Below, one piece after another: positions 46,940 through 58,995 of a stretch of DNA of 64,000 bases. The stretch's first letter is position 1. Each line of letters begins with the position of its first letter. Source of the stretch: Hedera helix (Eukaryota; Streptophyta; Magnoliopsida; Apiales; Araliaceae); assembly GCA_947179155.2 (NCBI GenBank), contig OX359269.1, positions 28,229,517 through 28,293,516 of the forward strand, in the 5' to 3' direction. A model generated the notes under the pieces. The model searched no databases. It was given only the letters and a program-made list of their open reading frames with translations, and was not told where the DNA came from. The position numbers and the translations under genes were made by a program.

Positions 46940-47560
46940 TATTATTAAATTTTAATTAAATAATACATAAAGGTTATTATTTATTATTTAAATAATATTA
47001 AATAATAAATAAATTAAATAAAAAGAATTTAATTAATTATTTATATGCTAAATAATAAATAAAGTAAAGGAGTATATGAAGTTGATAAAATAATTATTTA
47101 TTATTTACTTATTATTAAATAATAAATAATGGTGATTAGTTAATTAATTATTATTTAAATGATATTAAATAATAATTAAAGGGAGATAAAGTTAATAAGG
47201 TAATTATTATTATTTAATAACAAATAAGGATAATTAGTTAATTAATTATTATTTAAATGATATTAAATAATAATTAAAGGAAGATAAAGATAATAAGATA
47301 ATAATTTATTAATAAGAATTATTAATTATTTAATTATTGTTTAAAGGATGTTAAATAATAATTAGAGAGAGCTGAAGTGAATAAAATGACCATGTGTTAT
47401 TTAATTAATATTAAACAATAAATGGGGTTAATTAGTTAAGAAGTTATTATTTAAATGATATTAAATAATGATTAAAGTGAATAAAATAATTGTTATGTAA
47501 TGCTGAATAACAAGTAAAGTTAAGTAAGTTAATTATTTATTTAATATTAAATAAATAATG
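46940..47560. repeat. Tandem palindromic AT repeat in LTR, about 97-98 bp period
   Basis: Units start near 47131, 47228, 47326 and 47424, each with TTAGTTAATTAATTATTATT, AAATGATATTAAATAATAATT and AAAGG-AGATAA. The core is self-complementary. Earlier degenerate units reach back to about 46940. Confidence 0.7.
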
Positions 47561-48375
47561 TGAAAAAATTAAAGGAATAAGGAGGTAATTAAACAAAATA
47601 CATTTAAATTGTTTAAGCCTTTAAAGATTATAAAATGAGTAAATGATAAATAACAAGTGATGAAATATTATTAAAGGATTAATAATATTGGTAATTGGGT
47701 GAATATTATTAAGGGCTTAATAATATTAGTAACCAATTAAGGTGTTGTCCAATAATTGGGTAACGCTGGTAATTTTAGTGATGTATTATTAATGAATAAT
47801 AATATTGATCGGTATTTAAAATATTATCCAAGGAGGATAATATTGTCTTATAAATTATGAGTTAATAAATAAGGATTTTTGTGTTGTAGAGTCAATTCCT
47901 TTATGAACGGCAGTTGAGTGTCTATGCGCTTTACTGATTGACAGATAAGCATATTAGGTCTTTCAGATGCGATAATTTGCTTTGTATGAGCATTAGTGAT
48001 GGAACGCAGATTTCAGACTGGTAGCGTACGTCAATGCGCATATCAAGCAAGTTTTTCAGTACTATGTGTTATTCTTGCAAACCTGTTGCTATATGCATAA
48101 ATTATTATGTGTGCACTTATTGTATGTGTTAACTGAATTCTAAATGTGCCTGTGTATAGTCATATGATATTAATAGTTTTTATAAAATTAATGCTATGAG
48201 TTGAAATGTGTTATATGAGTTATATAACTTGAAAATATTGACTTGCATGGTAAGCATGAGTTAATTGTATAAATGCAAAGCATGATAAGCATGATGCCTA
48301 TATAAATGTAAAGCATGGAGCATAAAACATGAATTAAATGTGACCTACGTGTTATGTGTTAGCTGTTAGACTTGT

Positions 48376-48417
48376 TGAGCCATCGTGCTCACTCTTGCTT
48401 AAAATAAACACTTTCAG
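48376..48417 (+). promoter_or_regulatory. R/U5 hairpin with acceptor-like AG
   Basis: TGAGC-CATCGT-GCTCA, then 20 nt, then CTTTCAG. See the finding on the shared LTR motif. Confidence 0.5.
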
Positions 48418-49007
48418 ATAAGTGCGAGTTATTCGGAGGTTCACATACAGATCACGGAACAGGAATGCGTGTTGACTTTCACAATTGATATATATTCTGA
48501 TAAACCTTTTTGGGGGTAAATAGTTTTACGATATGGTAAGAATTGATTAGTAAAATGTTTGTATGACATTCGCATACGCTAAACACTTGTATCATTACAA
48601 GTCACTAAGGATTCATTGATGTATAATAGATCATAATAGATATGATCTACGTTGCTTAAGGTATGTAACGAGAAGATATTGAATCAACAGATATATTGAA
48701 AGTTGATTAATGAGTTGTATATACTTACATGTTTAAAATAGACTAGGTCATACTATACTTGATATGGGATCTATTATAATTTAATAAAGATTACGATTCT
48801 GAGACAGAAAAATGGTGAAGTTTTAAATAACTCTGTTTTTAAACAACTATAATATGGTTGTAGGTTATGAATGAAGTTGTAATAGTTTTAAAAATAAACT
48901 AGTTGTATTAATTATATTATTGAGGCATATTGTGGATTTAAGTACAAGGTTGTACACTAACACACGGGATCCACCGTGGCCAGCGTGGGGAATTACAGGG
49001 AGTCACA

Positions 49008-51437
49008 TAACTATTATCATCCCTTAAGGTGCTCTTCCTCTTCTACTTTAACTAAGAGTCATACTCTTCTCCTCCTTGTTGGCATCATTAATTTTGGCCA
49101 CCTCATCCGATAGTTGTTGTAAACAAGTTCTTGAAGATGAGTCTGAGTGACAGTTACATCATTGTGGTGTTCTTGAAGTCGTTCTTCAACTAGCATCTGT
49201 TTCTGCTCCACTATTGTTAGAGTTTCATTTGATCGATGAGCTTGTTCTATAAGAGATTTCTTCATATAGAAGATCTGATCAGTAAGGAGGGCTGTAGATT
49301 TAGCATTGGTTTCTTGAAGAATGTCGATTGACTTTTGATGGTTGGCCATTGCTTTCATAAACATTTCTTCCCTTGCCTGAGATTGTCGAAAATTGCTGTA
49401 ATTAACTCCTTCAGCCTTGAGGAGAATTCGTTTTCCAAATTTTGAGAAAGGTTGTTTGCAGTAGTAATGACATTGTTTAATCTCTGTTGAATGTTGTGGG
49501 ACTTAGATGCCAGATCGTTTTGTATCTCTGGTTGCATATAGCTTGTAATGTCAGTTAAGCCCTCAGTTGTAGGCAACAGAGATATATTTTCCATGATTTC
49601 TTTGAGGAGTTTAGTTGTTTGCCCCTGATCAGCCATGGAGCTTGGAATGTGGAAGTATTCATGACCAGAGGTTGAGGGGATGTCTTTGTGTGTTAAGAGT
49701 AGTCTTTGTGGTCAGGGAGGTTGAACATGAGGCATTGTTTATGTATAAGGCAGGATTTGAGGAAAGTCTTGAGGGCACTCTACGTTTTGATCATTTAGGC
49801 TTCCTGGATCATCAGTCGTAGAGTGTGGGAACTCTACGACTGGGGTAGGGTTGGACATATAGCTTGTTTCAGAGTTTGCTTTTGATAGCTCCTCAAATTG
49901 ATTGAAGGTACATGTAGGTGTATGAAGTTGTATGAAGGCTAGAGGGATAAAATGTACCTTTTGCCCTACTATAGGTGAAAATGATCTGTTTGAGATCAGC
50001 TTTTGAGCAAAATGAAGGTTTTGAGGATACCCTTGAGCCAAAATTACCATATTGGGATATGCTTTGTAGTTCCAAAAAGAGTTGATCCCATGCATTGTGC
50101 ACCAGGGCTTGGTGGAATGGCATTATTAGTGGCAAGAATTTCATCAAGCAGTTGTAGTCGAGGTGCCTCTGTTTGTTTCTTTCTACTGCCACTATCTTGA
50201 TGTCATCATTTTCCTCAGTATTTCTAGTTTTTGTGGCTGGAGGGATTGATACTAGGATGTTTTCTTCTCGAATCTCCCCCTCAACCTGAGCATCAATGGG
50301 ATCAATTGCTTCAAATGGCTCCCCCTTAACTAGAGCATTGTCTGATTTTTCATGTAGCTCCCCCTCAGCTACTGAGCCTTTTTTAGTCATTTGATCGGCT
50401 AATTTCACTAGCCTTATTCTCTTTGGTTTTGAATCTGATGAATTGACCTCCTCAGCCTTATGCTTGCTGCGAGTTTTCTTTCTCCGTTCTAATTCTTCAT
50501 CTTCTGAGGCAACCTTTTCTTCAGGAGCAACGTCAGAGGCCTCATTTGATGATTCTTGAGGTTCTTCAATCTCAAGGGCTTTCTTTCCTTTCCTCTTCTT
50601 GATTAGACCAGGAGATTGCCTGCTGACCTTCTAAGATTATGCTTCTGCAGATATGTTCTTCATTGATGAAGGCCCAATACTACTCTGTGTTCCTTCACTA
50701 TCCCCAGATCGGGATAGTTTCCTATTCTCAACTGGGTTTCTCTTCCAGTTTTTGAATAGTCTTTGGCTCATCCTCTTATTTGCGTTGAGGACTTCCCCTT
50801 CGGCATGCTCGATCATCTCCCCCAATATGGATTGAAGGAGAATGCTTATAAATCTCCCGAAGAACATTTTCCTGACCCCTTTTGTCTTTTCTGCATTTAG
50901 GATCCAGTTCCCGATCCATTCTAACAGTAAGGAGTCATAGTTGATGTTTATCTTCTTTACTATGGCTGTCATTATCTTTAGCTAGATCTCGCTGATGGAA
51001 TCGTGAGTTGAGTCTTTGCAGAGGAGGCATTTGCCTATGATGTCAACTAGAAATTCATATTTCTAGGGAAACTCTTTCTTCTTCAATCCTCTCAACTCTG
51101 GATTCTTCTTGTGGTGCATCCTTCTCAGGCCCTCTTTTATACTCACCATATTAAGAGTCGTGAGGCCCCTATGTTTAAAACCTAGGGCTAGGTTTATTTC
51201 TTCAGATGTGAGGTTGAACTTGACCCCTTAAACTGTAGCGGTTAGGGTTCCATTTACATACGATCCATTTGTATAGAATTCTCGGACTAGCTTTGATAGG
51301 ATCCTCGTGTTGGTTCCTAATGCTTCTCGAAAGCCAACCCTTTCTAATAGATGGATTATCCTCTGGTACTGTTTATCGACGATAATGAAGGCTTCGAAGT
51401 TTAGTTTGTTTCCCGATATAACTTGAGCAGACGCCAT
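49008..51437 (-). pseudogene. Copia-A extra (env-position) ORF, N-terminal and middle parts
   Basis: Minus strand, downstream of pol. ATG at 51437: MASAQVISGNKLNFEAFI, then QRIIHLLERVGFREALG, LSKLVREFYTNGSYVNG, and after a stop FNLTSEEINLALGFKHRG. The FEAFI...REFY...V.G...SEEIN.ALGF pattern resembles the putative plant transposon protein domain (Pfam PF20167 as I remember it; not searched). Further left: RLFKNWKRNP, an acidic region with VEGEIREENI, then a coiled coil (MADQGQTTKLLKEIMENIS; EERLQEHHNDVTVTQTHL) down to 49059. SIRE-type Copia elements carry an env-like ORF in this position; no signal peptide or membrane segment is evident. At least four stops are seen. Its end continues at 41132. 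Confidence 0.65.
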
Positions 51438-51995
51438 TTGATTGCTTTTCTGAAACAAGAGGAATGATTTAACTAAGAATTGTAATTTTAGGGTTCTAGA
51501 TTGCGAACAAGAGATAGTTTTTAGTTTTTGATTTTGATTTTGAAGGATAATGAAAGACGCGCAGTTTTCAAAATGTTTAAAACTTCCTTCTATATTTGCT
51601 GAGAGTGATACGCGTGTCAAATTTTGATTGGAGAACTTTTATTTGGTTGATGACTATTTTTCCCTTTGTCTCCCCCTGAGCTCTACGATCCCTCTTGACA
51701 CAACGATCCTTTGTTTTGACGATCGTTGAGTGAGCTTTACGACTGGGATATACTCTGCGATCCTTGGCTTGACAATTGTTGAGTGAGCTCTACGATTTGA
51801 AGTGTACTTTACGATCCTTAGCTCGACGATCATTGAGTAGGCTCTATGATTTGAAGTGTACTCTACGATCCTTAGCTCGACGATCGTTTAGTAGGCTCTA
51901 CGAATTGTTCTTTACTTTATCCTTTGAACACTTTTCTCCCTACAGTGTTAGTAGCTTCCAAAGCATGATATATATTAAGAGTCTAGATTTAGCAT
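51438..51995 (-). other. Copia-A spacer between pol and the extra ORF
   Basis: Non-coding spacer dense in CTCTACGAT, GACGATC and TCGTAGAG words (51690-51910), the same motif set as in the LTR. A 78-codon plus-strand frame here is a shadow of these repeats. Confidence 0.6.
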
Positions 51996-54900
51996 TCATA
52001 ACTCACTTATAAGTTTATTAAATCTTGATTCATATAAAGGTTTTATGAATACATTTGCTAGTTGATCTTTAGTTGGGATATAGTGTAGTGATATATTACC
52101 ATTTTGTACATGATCTCTAATGAAATGATATCTTATGTCTATGTGCTTAGTTGTTGAATGCATAATAGGATTATGAGTTATGGCAATTGCACTAGTATTA
52201 TCACAATATATAGGGATAAAGTTAAGCTCAAAACCATAGTCTGCAAGCTGAGTCTTCATCCATAGGATTTGTGTACAGCAACTGCCTGCGGCTATATATT
52301 CAGCTTCTGCAGTTGATGTGAACACTGAGTTTTGCTTCTTAGTAAACCAAGAGACAAGTCTACTACCAAGCATCTGGCATGTTCCACTTGTACTCTTTCT
52401 ATCTATTTTGCATCATGCATAGTCAGTATCTGAGTATCCTATTAGATTAAAGGAAGACTCATAGATATACCATAATCCTAAATTAGGAGTTCCTTTAAGA
52501 TATTTGAAAATTCTTTTCACAGCCATTAGATGAGACTCTTTAGGGTTAGCCTGAAATCTAGCACATATACATGTAGCAAACATTACATCTGGCCGGCTAG
52601 CAGTTAGGTATAAGAGTGAGCCTATCATACCTCTGTACTGAGTAATATCAGTATTTTTACCATTCTCATCTTTGTCAAGCTTAGTGGCTGGTGGCATCGG
52701 AGTTTTCATGATGGCTGCATATTCCATGTCATACTTCTTTAGTAAGTCTTTGATGTACTTGACTTGGTTGATGAAGATGCATTCATCGGTCTGCTTTACT
52801 TGAAGTCTGAGGAAGAAGTTAAGTTCTCTCATCATGCTCATCTCAAACTTGCTCTGCATAAGCTTAGCAAACCTTTCACACAATTTTTCATCTGAAAAAC
52901 CAAATATCATATCATCTACATAAATTTGAACTAACAGTGTTTTATCCTTATGTTTTCTTAAAAATAAGGTAGTATCTACTCTTCCTCTAGTGAATCCTTT
53001 TTCAATAAGAAAGTTAGTTAAAGTTTCATACCATGCTCTGGGTGCTTGTTTTAGACTATATAAGGTTTTATCTAATTTATAAACATAATTTGAAAATGTT
53101 GGATTGATAAAACCTGGAGGTTGTTCCACGTAGACTTCTTCTTGAAGTTCTCCATTCAAAAATACACTATTGACATCCATTTGGAAGACTTTGAACTTCA
53201 AGTATGCAGCATGAGTGAGAAAAATTCTTATGGCTTCCAATCTGGCAACAGGGGCAAAGGTCTCATCGTAGTCAATTCCTTCTTCTTGAGAATAACCTTT
53301 GGCTATCAGTCTTACTTTGTTCCTTGTAATCACACCTTTTTCATTCATTTTATTTCTAAAGACTCATTTGGTGTCAATGACTGATTTATGCTGAGGTCTG
53401 GCAACTAACCTCCAAACTTTGCTCCTTTCAAATTGATTGAGCTCCTCTTGTATGACCTCTATCCAACTTGAATCTCCTAAGACTTCTTCGATCTTCTTGG
53501 GTTCCACTTGAGAGAGAAATCTTAGGAAGAAACATTCATTTGAAGTTTCAGCTCTTGTCTTGATTTCGGCATTTAAATTTCTAATTATTAGATCTTGAGT
53601 ATGATCCTTGGTCCACTTTTTTCTGGTAGGAACGTCTGTTATGATGCCTTCTTATCTGAGTTCTTTCAAATCAACTTCTTGTTTTGATCGTAGAGTTTCA
53701 ATGTCTGGCGTGGTGAAATTTACAATTTTCTCTGCTTGCACAATGTTTTCTATTACTGGTTCCATGATCGTAGAGTCCGACTCTACGATTTTGAGTTCTT
53801 CAATTATTGAGTTTATTTATGATGAATCGTTGAGTGTTATGTTTTTCTTTTTTGGATCTGATTCATCGAATGTGACATGGATGGAGATTTCAACAGTTAA
53901 GGATTCCTTATTGAATACTCTGTATGCTCTGATATCCGTAGCATAGCCAAAGAAGATTCCTTCATCTGACTTTGGATAGAATTTGGTTAGATACTTTTTG
54001 CCATTATTGAGTATGTAGCATAGACAACCAAACGCATAAAAGTAGCTTATGTTTGGCTTTCTTTCTTTCCACAATTCGTATGGAGTTTTCTTCAATGTTG
54101 AGTGTATGAGTGACCTGTTCTGTGTGTAACATGCAGTGTTGATGGCTTCAGTCCAAAAATACTCAGGAAGATAGGCTGCTGCAAGAAGGGTTTTTCCTGC
54201 TTCAATCATAGTCCTATTCTTCCTTTCTGCTACTACCTTCTGTTAAGGAGTCCTTAGAGCTGAGAAGTTGTGATTGATTCCATTTTCTTCACAGAACTGG
54301 TCCATATCTGAAAAGTTAAACTCTCTTCTATGATCACTTCTAATGGCCTTGATCTTCTCACCATTTTCATTCATAATTAGTTTGAAGAGCTTGATAAGAT
54401 GTGAAATAGTTTCATCTTTAGAGCTTAGAAAAGATACCCATATGTATCTAGTGTAGTCATCTACTACCACTAGAGAGTATCTCTTTCCTCCAAGGCTTGC
54501 AGTTGGGATAGGCCCGAATAAATTCATTTGTAGTAATTGAAGGGCTCTATCATTTGAGTTGACGGTCTTGCTCTGGAAGGAGATCTTTGTTTGCTTTCCA
54601 AGCTGACATACTTTGCAGAGTTTTTATTTGATGAAGTTAAGCTTTGGCAATCCTCATACTAAGTCTTTGGAGGCAAGCTTTGACATACTCTTGAAGTTAA
54701 GATGAGATAATCTCATGTGCCAGAGCCAGCACATATCTTCAAAGGCTTTAGCAAGTAAACAGACTGTCTCATCTGAACTTAATTGGGTAAGGTTGACCAC
54801 GTAGACATTTCCTTCTCGAACTCCTACTAGCCTTAGAGAGTTAGTCTTCAAATCTCTGACTTGGCATTGACTGTTGAGAAAGGTGACTTGATGTCCTTTG

Positions 54901-55139
54901 TCATATAGTTGACTGATGCTTAACAGGTTATGCTTTAGTCCTTCAACATAAGCCACCTTACTGAAAGATATTGCACCATTTCCAGTCGAGCTATATTCTT
55001 TGGTTTTCCCTGATTTGTTGTCTCCAAAGATGACTAGAGGTCCATCCTTTTCCTTGTAATCTGACAGAAGAGCCTTGTTTTCTTTCATGTGTCTTGAGCA
55101 TCCACTGTCAAGGTACCAGATGGATCTCTTTTCCTGCAT
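51996..55139 (-). pseudogene. Copia-A pol: protease, integrase, reverse transcriptase, RNase H
   Basis: Minus strand, in Copia order. Protease WYLDSGCSRHM (DSG) just after 55139; pre-integrase zinc region LWHMRLSHLNF with CKVCQLGK; integrase MNLFGPIPTAS (Asn where the family has its first catalytic Asp), AIRSDHRREF, and VAERKNRTM with the Glu; then YELWKERKPN and FGCLCYI. RT from 53348: NKVRLIAKGYSQEEG, FAPVARLEAIR, VFQMDVNSVFLNG, SLKQAPRAWYE, and an intact YVDD active site in VQIYVDDMIFG. RNase H: GYSDTDYA, STAEAEYIA, YCDNTSAI, KHIDIRYHFIRD, ending KLISEL near 51996. In-frame stops occur near 54656, 54620, 54240, 53650, 53370 and 52412, so it is inactive. Two CGTAGAG motifs lie inside the integrase-RT linker. 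Confidence 0.93.
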
Positions 55140-55144
55140 GATAA

Positions 55145-57281
55145 ATCAATTTTCATTTTGGTACCTACATTTGCTTGGGTTCTATTTTGTTAGTACCTTT
55201 TAAGACCCAAATCTGTTTAATTTTAGATCTTTGCAGTATATGATAATGATAACCTGATAAATATTTATTATTTTTATGATGGTGCCTATGATTGATATGA
55301 TATTGACGATGATGTGTGTATATTTGTGAATTCCTATTTCTCCAGGACTTGTATGAATTATAATTGCTCATAGTCCTTCTGTTGGGCTGATATACATTCT
55401 GCTTCCATACTACTCTACAATTCTCATGTTTCGTAGAGTGAAAGTTAACTCTACGATTTCTGCAAGGTTGGTTCGTAGAGTAAGTTTTGCTTGACTCTGT
55501 AATCCTTCGAGGTTCAGCTATATGTGTTGACTTACTTTTTAATTTTCTAAATCCTAGACCAGTATGAGTTTTATTGTCTAATGCGATAGCAGGATTTACA
55601 GAGTGTGGGTAGCTGGGAGAGATTAATTATGAGGATTTGATGAACACAATTCCTTTATTAAGATTAAAGGAGTTGCTTTCATTTACTTCCATTAATTTCT
55701 CCATATTAGGCTCTAAGAAAGAATTCTCAAAACCTATTCCTGATCTATCAGCCACATCTCTTTGGCTTGAGATCAGGGTGTCCATAGACAAACTTGATTT
55801 GTTCCATATGGAAATTGTTTTTTCTAGTTCCTGAATTTTGGAGACTAGTGAAGACTCTTTCTGAGTGCTCAATTCAATTATCTTTTTAGTTTTTCATTCT
55901 TAGTCTCAAGACTAGAACAAATTTTCTCAGTTTGAAGTGTGGCTTCTAATTTTATGCTTATTTTCTCTTTTTCCTCTTTTATATGAGAGTGATCTTTTGA
56001 TAGCCTTCTAAACATTTTCATGTATTTGTGTAATTCCATCATTAAGTCATGCATGCCTTCTATAAGATCATCAATGTTTAATTCAAGAGAGTAGAAATCA
56101 AATACCTCATCTACGCTGAATTTTATTTTTTTTGCTGCTTTCTTCTTCTTTTGCCATCAAGCACAGGTTGGCCTTCTGTGGCTTTTCATCGTCACTTGAC
56201 TCAGAGGTTAGTTCCTCTCCTGAGTCACTCTAGGAGCCTTCAACTATGAAGCTTTTGTCTTTCTTCTTTTGCTTGTGGAGGCTCTTGAATTCTCTTTTTG
56301 GATTTGCTTTTGTTCTATCCTTCCTCAACTCTTCTCTTAAGGGTTTTAGACACTTAACAATGAAATGGCCTGGCTTTTTTCAATTGTAGCAAAGGTCATT
56401 TGTTTGTTCTTTGCTGTTGCTACTTCTGAACTTTTGTGGTCTGTTTTTGTTGATGAATCTTTTAAATTGTCTGACTAGTATAGCAGTTCCTTCATCATTA
56501 TCTGATTCATCTTTATCAGAGTCAGAATCATCCTTAAGATTGCTTCTGTGAGCTGAAGTTGAGGCTTTAAGGGCAATATTTTTCTCTTTCTTTCTTCCTT
56601 CAGATAGAGTATCTGCCCTTTGATTTAACTCCAACTCGTAGGTAAGAAGATTTCCATAGAGCTGTTGTATAATCATCTCGTGCAAGTTCTTTGATTCCCG
56701 GATGGCTATGGTTTTGGCATCTCATTTACTTGGTAATGATCTCATGAATTTGATGATGAGATCTCTATTTGGGTAGACTTTCCCAAATGATCTGAGAGAG
56801 TTTAGTAGCAAGTTAAATCTTTCATAGGTGTTTGTAATGTTCTCTCCTGATATGTGGGTGAACATTTCATATTACTGAATAAGTAGTGATTGCTTATTTT
56901 TTCTGACTTCTTATGTTCCTTCGTGCATAATTAACAGAGTCTGCCAAATTTCTTGAGCTGTTTTGCAGTTAACAACGTTTTCAAATAACTCATCATCTAG
57001 AGATTGGAATAGGATATTTTTGGCCTTTTTGTCTCTCTGAACATCCTTCTTTTCGTTGTCTGTCCATTCTTCTCTTTTCTTTTCTACTAGCTTGTTTGGA
57101 TCTTCAATCGTTAATGCAAGCTTCATTGGTATGACTGGCCCATTAAGTACCGTCTCGAACAGCTCGTCGTCTATTGCATCCATGTAAGCCTGCATACGAA
57201 CTTTCCAGTTAGCAAATCTTTATTGCACATAGGTGGTCTGTTACCTCCACCAAGTTCTGATCCATTTTTGTTGTGTGTCAT
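55145..57281 (-). pseudogene. Copia-A gag with coiled-coil spacer
   Basis: Starts at an ATG at 57281 (MTHNKNGSELGGGNRPPM), one frame shift near 57222, then NWKVRMQAYMDAIDDELFE, the UBN2-type Copia gag. It continues through FQSLDDELFENVVNCKTAQE, ERFNLLLNSLRSFGK and LTYELELNQRA. The zinc knuckle CYN-stop-KKPGHFIVKC has a stop in place of the second Cys. Next comes an acidic SESSDDEKP stretch and a coiled-coil spacer (SLVSKIQELEKTI, then SQRDVADRSGIGFE) typical of SIRE-type Gag. Last is an Asn/His/Tyr-rich tail to about 55165. Gag would have built the particle and bound RNA. Four CGTAGAG motifs sit at 55430-55490 within the coding frame. Confidence 0.88.
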
Positions 57282-57320
57282 TAGATCTACTCAAGCTTCT
57301 AAGGCTTTAAATGTGAGAAC

Positions 57321-57334
57321 CTGCTTTGATACCA
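57321..57334 (-). other. Primer binding site of Copia-A
   Basis: Minus strand TGGTATCAAAGCAG, two bases after the LTR end; complementary to initiator tRNA-Met. Confidence 0.9.
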
Positions 57335-57336
57335 AT

Positions 57337-58995
57337 TGTTAGTTTCCAATGATACGAAAGATATCTAGAATAGGGGGTTGAATAGATTCCTTAAAACTTT
57401 TTCTTTTCTTTATTTTAAGATAGAATGAATTATTAATCAATTAGTTTACAGAGCAGAATATGATTTAGTTACCCCTTCTTGATATGTTAATGTAATAATT
57501 CAACAAGCAATTATATTGCAGTTATAGCAGTAAATAGACACAAGATGAAAGACACCAAGTTTTAAGTGGTTCAGAGTTCATAAAACTCCTACTTCACTAT
57601 TCTGCTCCTTAAGAAGCAAATCCACTGAGGATACTCTTACAATTTTTGAATCACTAAGATTCCTTCAAGACCAGCAATTTTGGAACTTTAGTTCACTAAG
57701 AACTCTATAAGTCTATCAGATTTGGATACTCTAGTTCACTAAGAACTTTTCTCGTGAGTAGTATTGGTTTGGGTGTGCTACTAAGTTGCGATTAGCATAA
57801 GTTTCTCAAGAACTTAGTAGCGAGGCAATATAATTCTTTCGTTTGATCATTTTGAATTCTTGTGTATTATTTTCTATCTTGTGTATTTCTTTTTTATCTT
57901 GTGTATTTCTTTTTTTTCTTATTTGATCTTGGGCGCCTCATATAGGAGCTTCAGATTTATTCCCGTTTTGAAATCTGTTCTTTTCTTTAGTTTCTGCCTG
58001 TTACCTCATGATGAAGAGCTGCTAAATATTATATTCATTTAGTTCATTAATGCTTTGACCCGGTATTAATTGACCTGCTGATACTGTTCATAAAAGGTGT
58101 CTCCTTTTTCTTCCTTGGGACAAGACGTGACAATCTTAGGTTTCTGCCAACTCCCATAGAGATAACTAGTCTCCCATACAATATGGTTGATAAGACACAG
58201 TCTTCTGACTTTATTGCTACCTTGAAATCTTCACTCTGTTGCTTAGCATGCATTGGTCAGTCCTATGATATTTTTGATTTAAGCCCTTGACAGAGGTTCA
58301 CCAGTCACAATGATGCAGATTGTTCTTTTCAACGAAGTTGCTTCTGTCTTTCAGTACAAGAGAAGAACCATCAGACGTTTAGGTTCTGATCTGTATGACA
58401 TATAGCTGAGGAAAGTCGTAATGTTGCTTTAAATGACTCTTGCTTTTGTTCAATGAATCTCTACGATCAACTCTACGTTCAATCATGTTGTAGTTCCTGT
58501 TCTGTGATAAAGCATATCGTAGAGTCCGTTCTATGGTTGCTTGCTTTGGTCGTAGAGTGCGTTCTACGATTGGGCTTCTTCCTTGGTCATAGAGTCTGTT
58601 CCTTCAATTTGACCAAATCGTAGAGTCTGGTCTATGAACAGACTTGGTCATCGAGTCTTCCTTGCACGGAATCGTAGAGTCTATTCTACAATCAGACTGA
58701 AACGTTGAGTCTTCTTGGTGCGGAATTATAGAGTCCATTCTATTATCATATTAACTAAAGAGATACAACACAAGATCAACCTAACAGATTTGATCCTTTT
58801 AAAATCTAAGTCCTTGTACACCACAAAGGACTTTACAACGCAATACATTCAAAACTAAAATATCAACCTAACAGTTTTAATCTTATCTAATAAGTCCTTG
58901 TACATCATAAACAATTCAAGGACTTTACAACTCTACTAATGAATGCATTTATTAACTTAATTCTTATCATCAAATCAAATAAGCAATGTTCAACA
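57337..58995 (-). mobile_element. Copia-A 5' LTR (1,659 bp)
   Basis: Minus strand TGTTGAACATTGC to AACTAACA. Complete, unlike the partner at 39038. The end block has CTATTCAACCCCCTATTCTA. CGTAGAGT repeats at 58460-58740. TATA candidate CTCCTATATGAGGCG on the minus strand near 57935-57949. Confidence 0.92.

Larger units (their letters stand above)
41133..49007 (+). mobile_element. Gypsy-type solo LTR split by two further insertions
   Basis: TGTAATATCTCGG at 41133 to GGGAGTCACA at 49007; its own sequence is 41133-42071 plus 45984-49007 (about 3.96 kb). Flanks GAACT and TAACT share AACT, an aged 5-bp duplication. The R/U5 hairpin TGAGC-CATCGT-GCTCA at 48376 is followed by CTTTCAG. Relatives are at 36382, 61460 and, less closely, 6645-12226. 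There is no internal region. Short frames here are not genes. Confidence 0.75.
39038..58995 (-). mobile_element. Copia-A, SIRE/Maximus-like Copia retrotransposon, split by nested LTRs
   Basis: Minus-strand element: 5' LTR 57337-58995, primer site 57321-57334, gag to about 55145, pol 51996-55139, extra ORF from 51437 leftwards, 3' LTR 39038-40636. The order protease-integrase-RT-RNase H is Copia. The RT block VQIYVDDMIFG and the extra 3' ORF point to the SIRE/Maximus group. It is interrupted at 41133-49007 (imperfect duplication GAACT/TAACT). Stops are scattered, and the integrase lacks its first catalytic Asp. The 3' LTR has lost its outer 75 bp, so its target duplication is gone; the right flank is AAATC. 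Confidence 0.88.

Noticed and set aside
49615..51620. Plus-strand frames at 49615, 50003 and 50653
   Set aside because: Shadows of the minus-strand Copia-A extra ORF.
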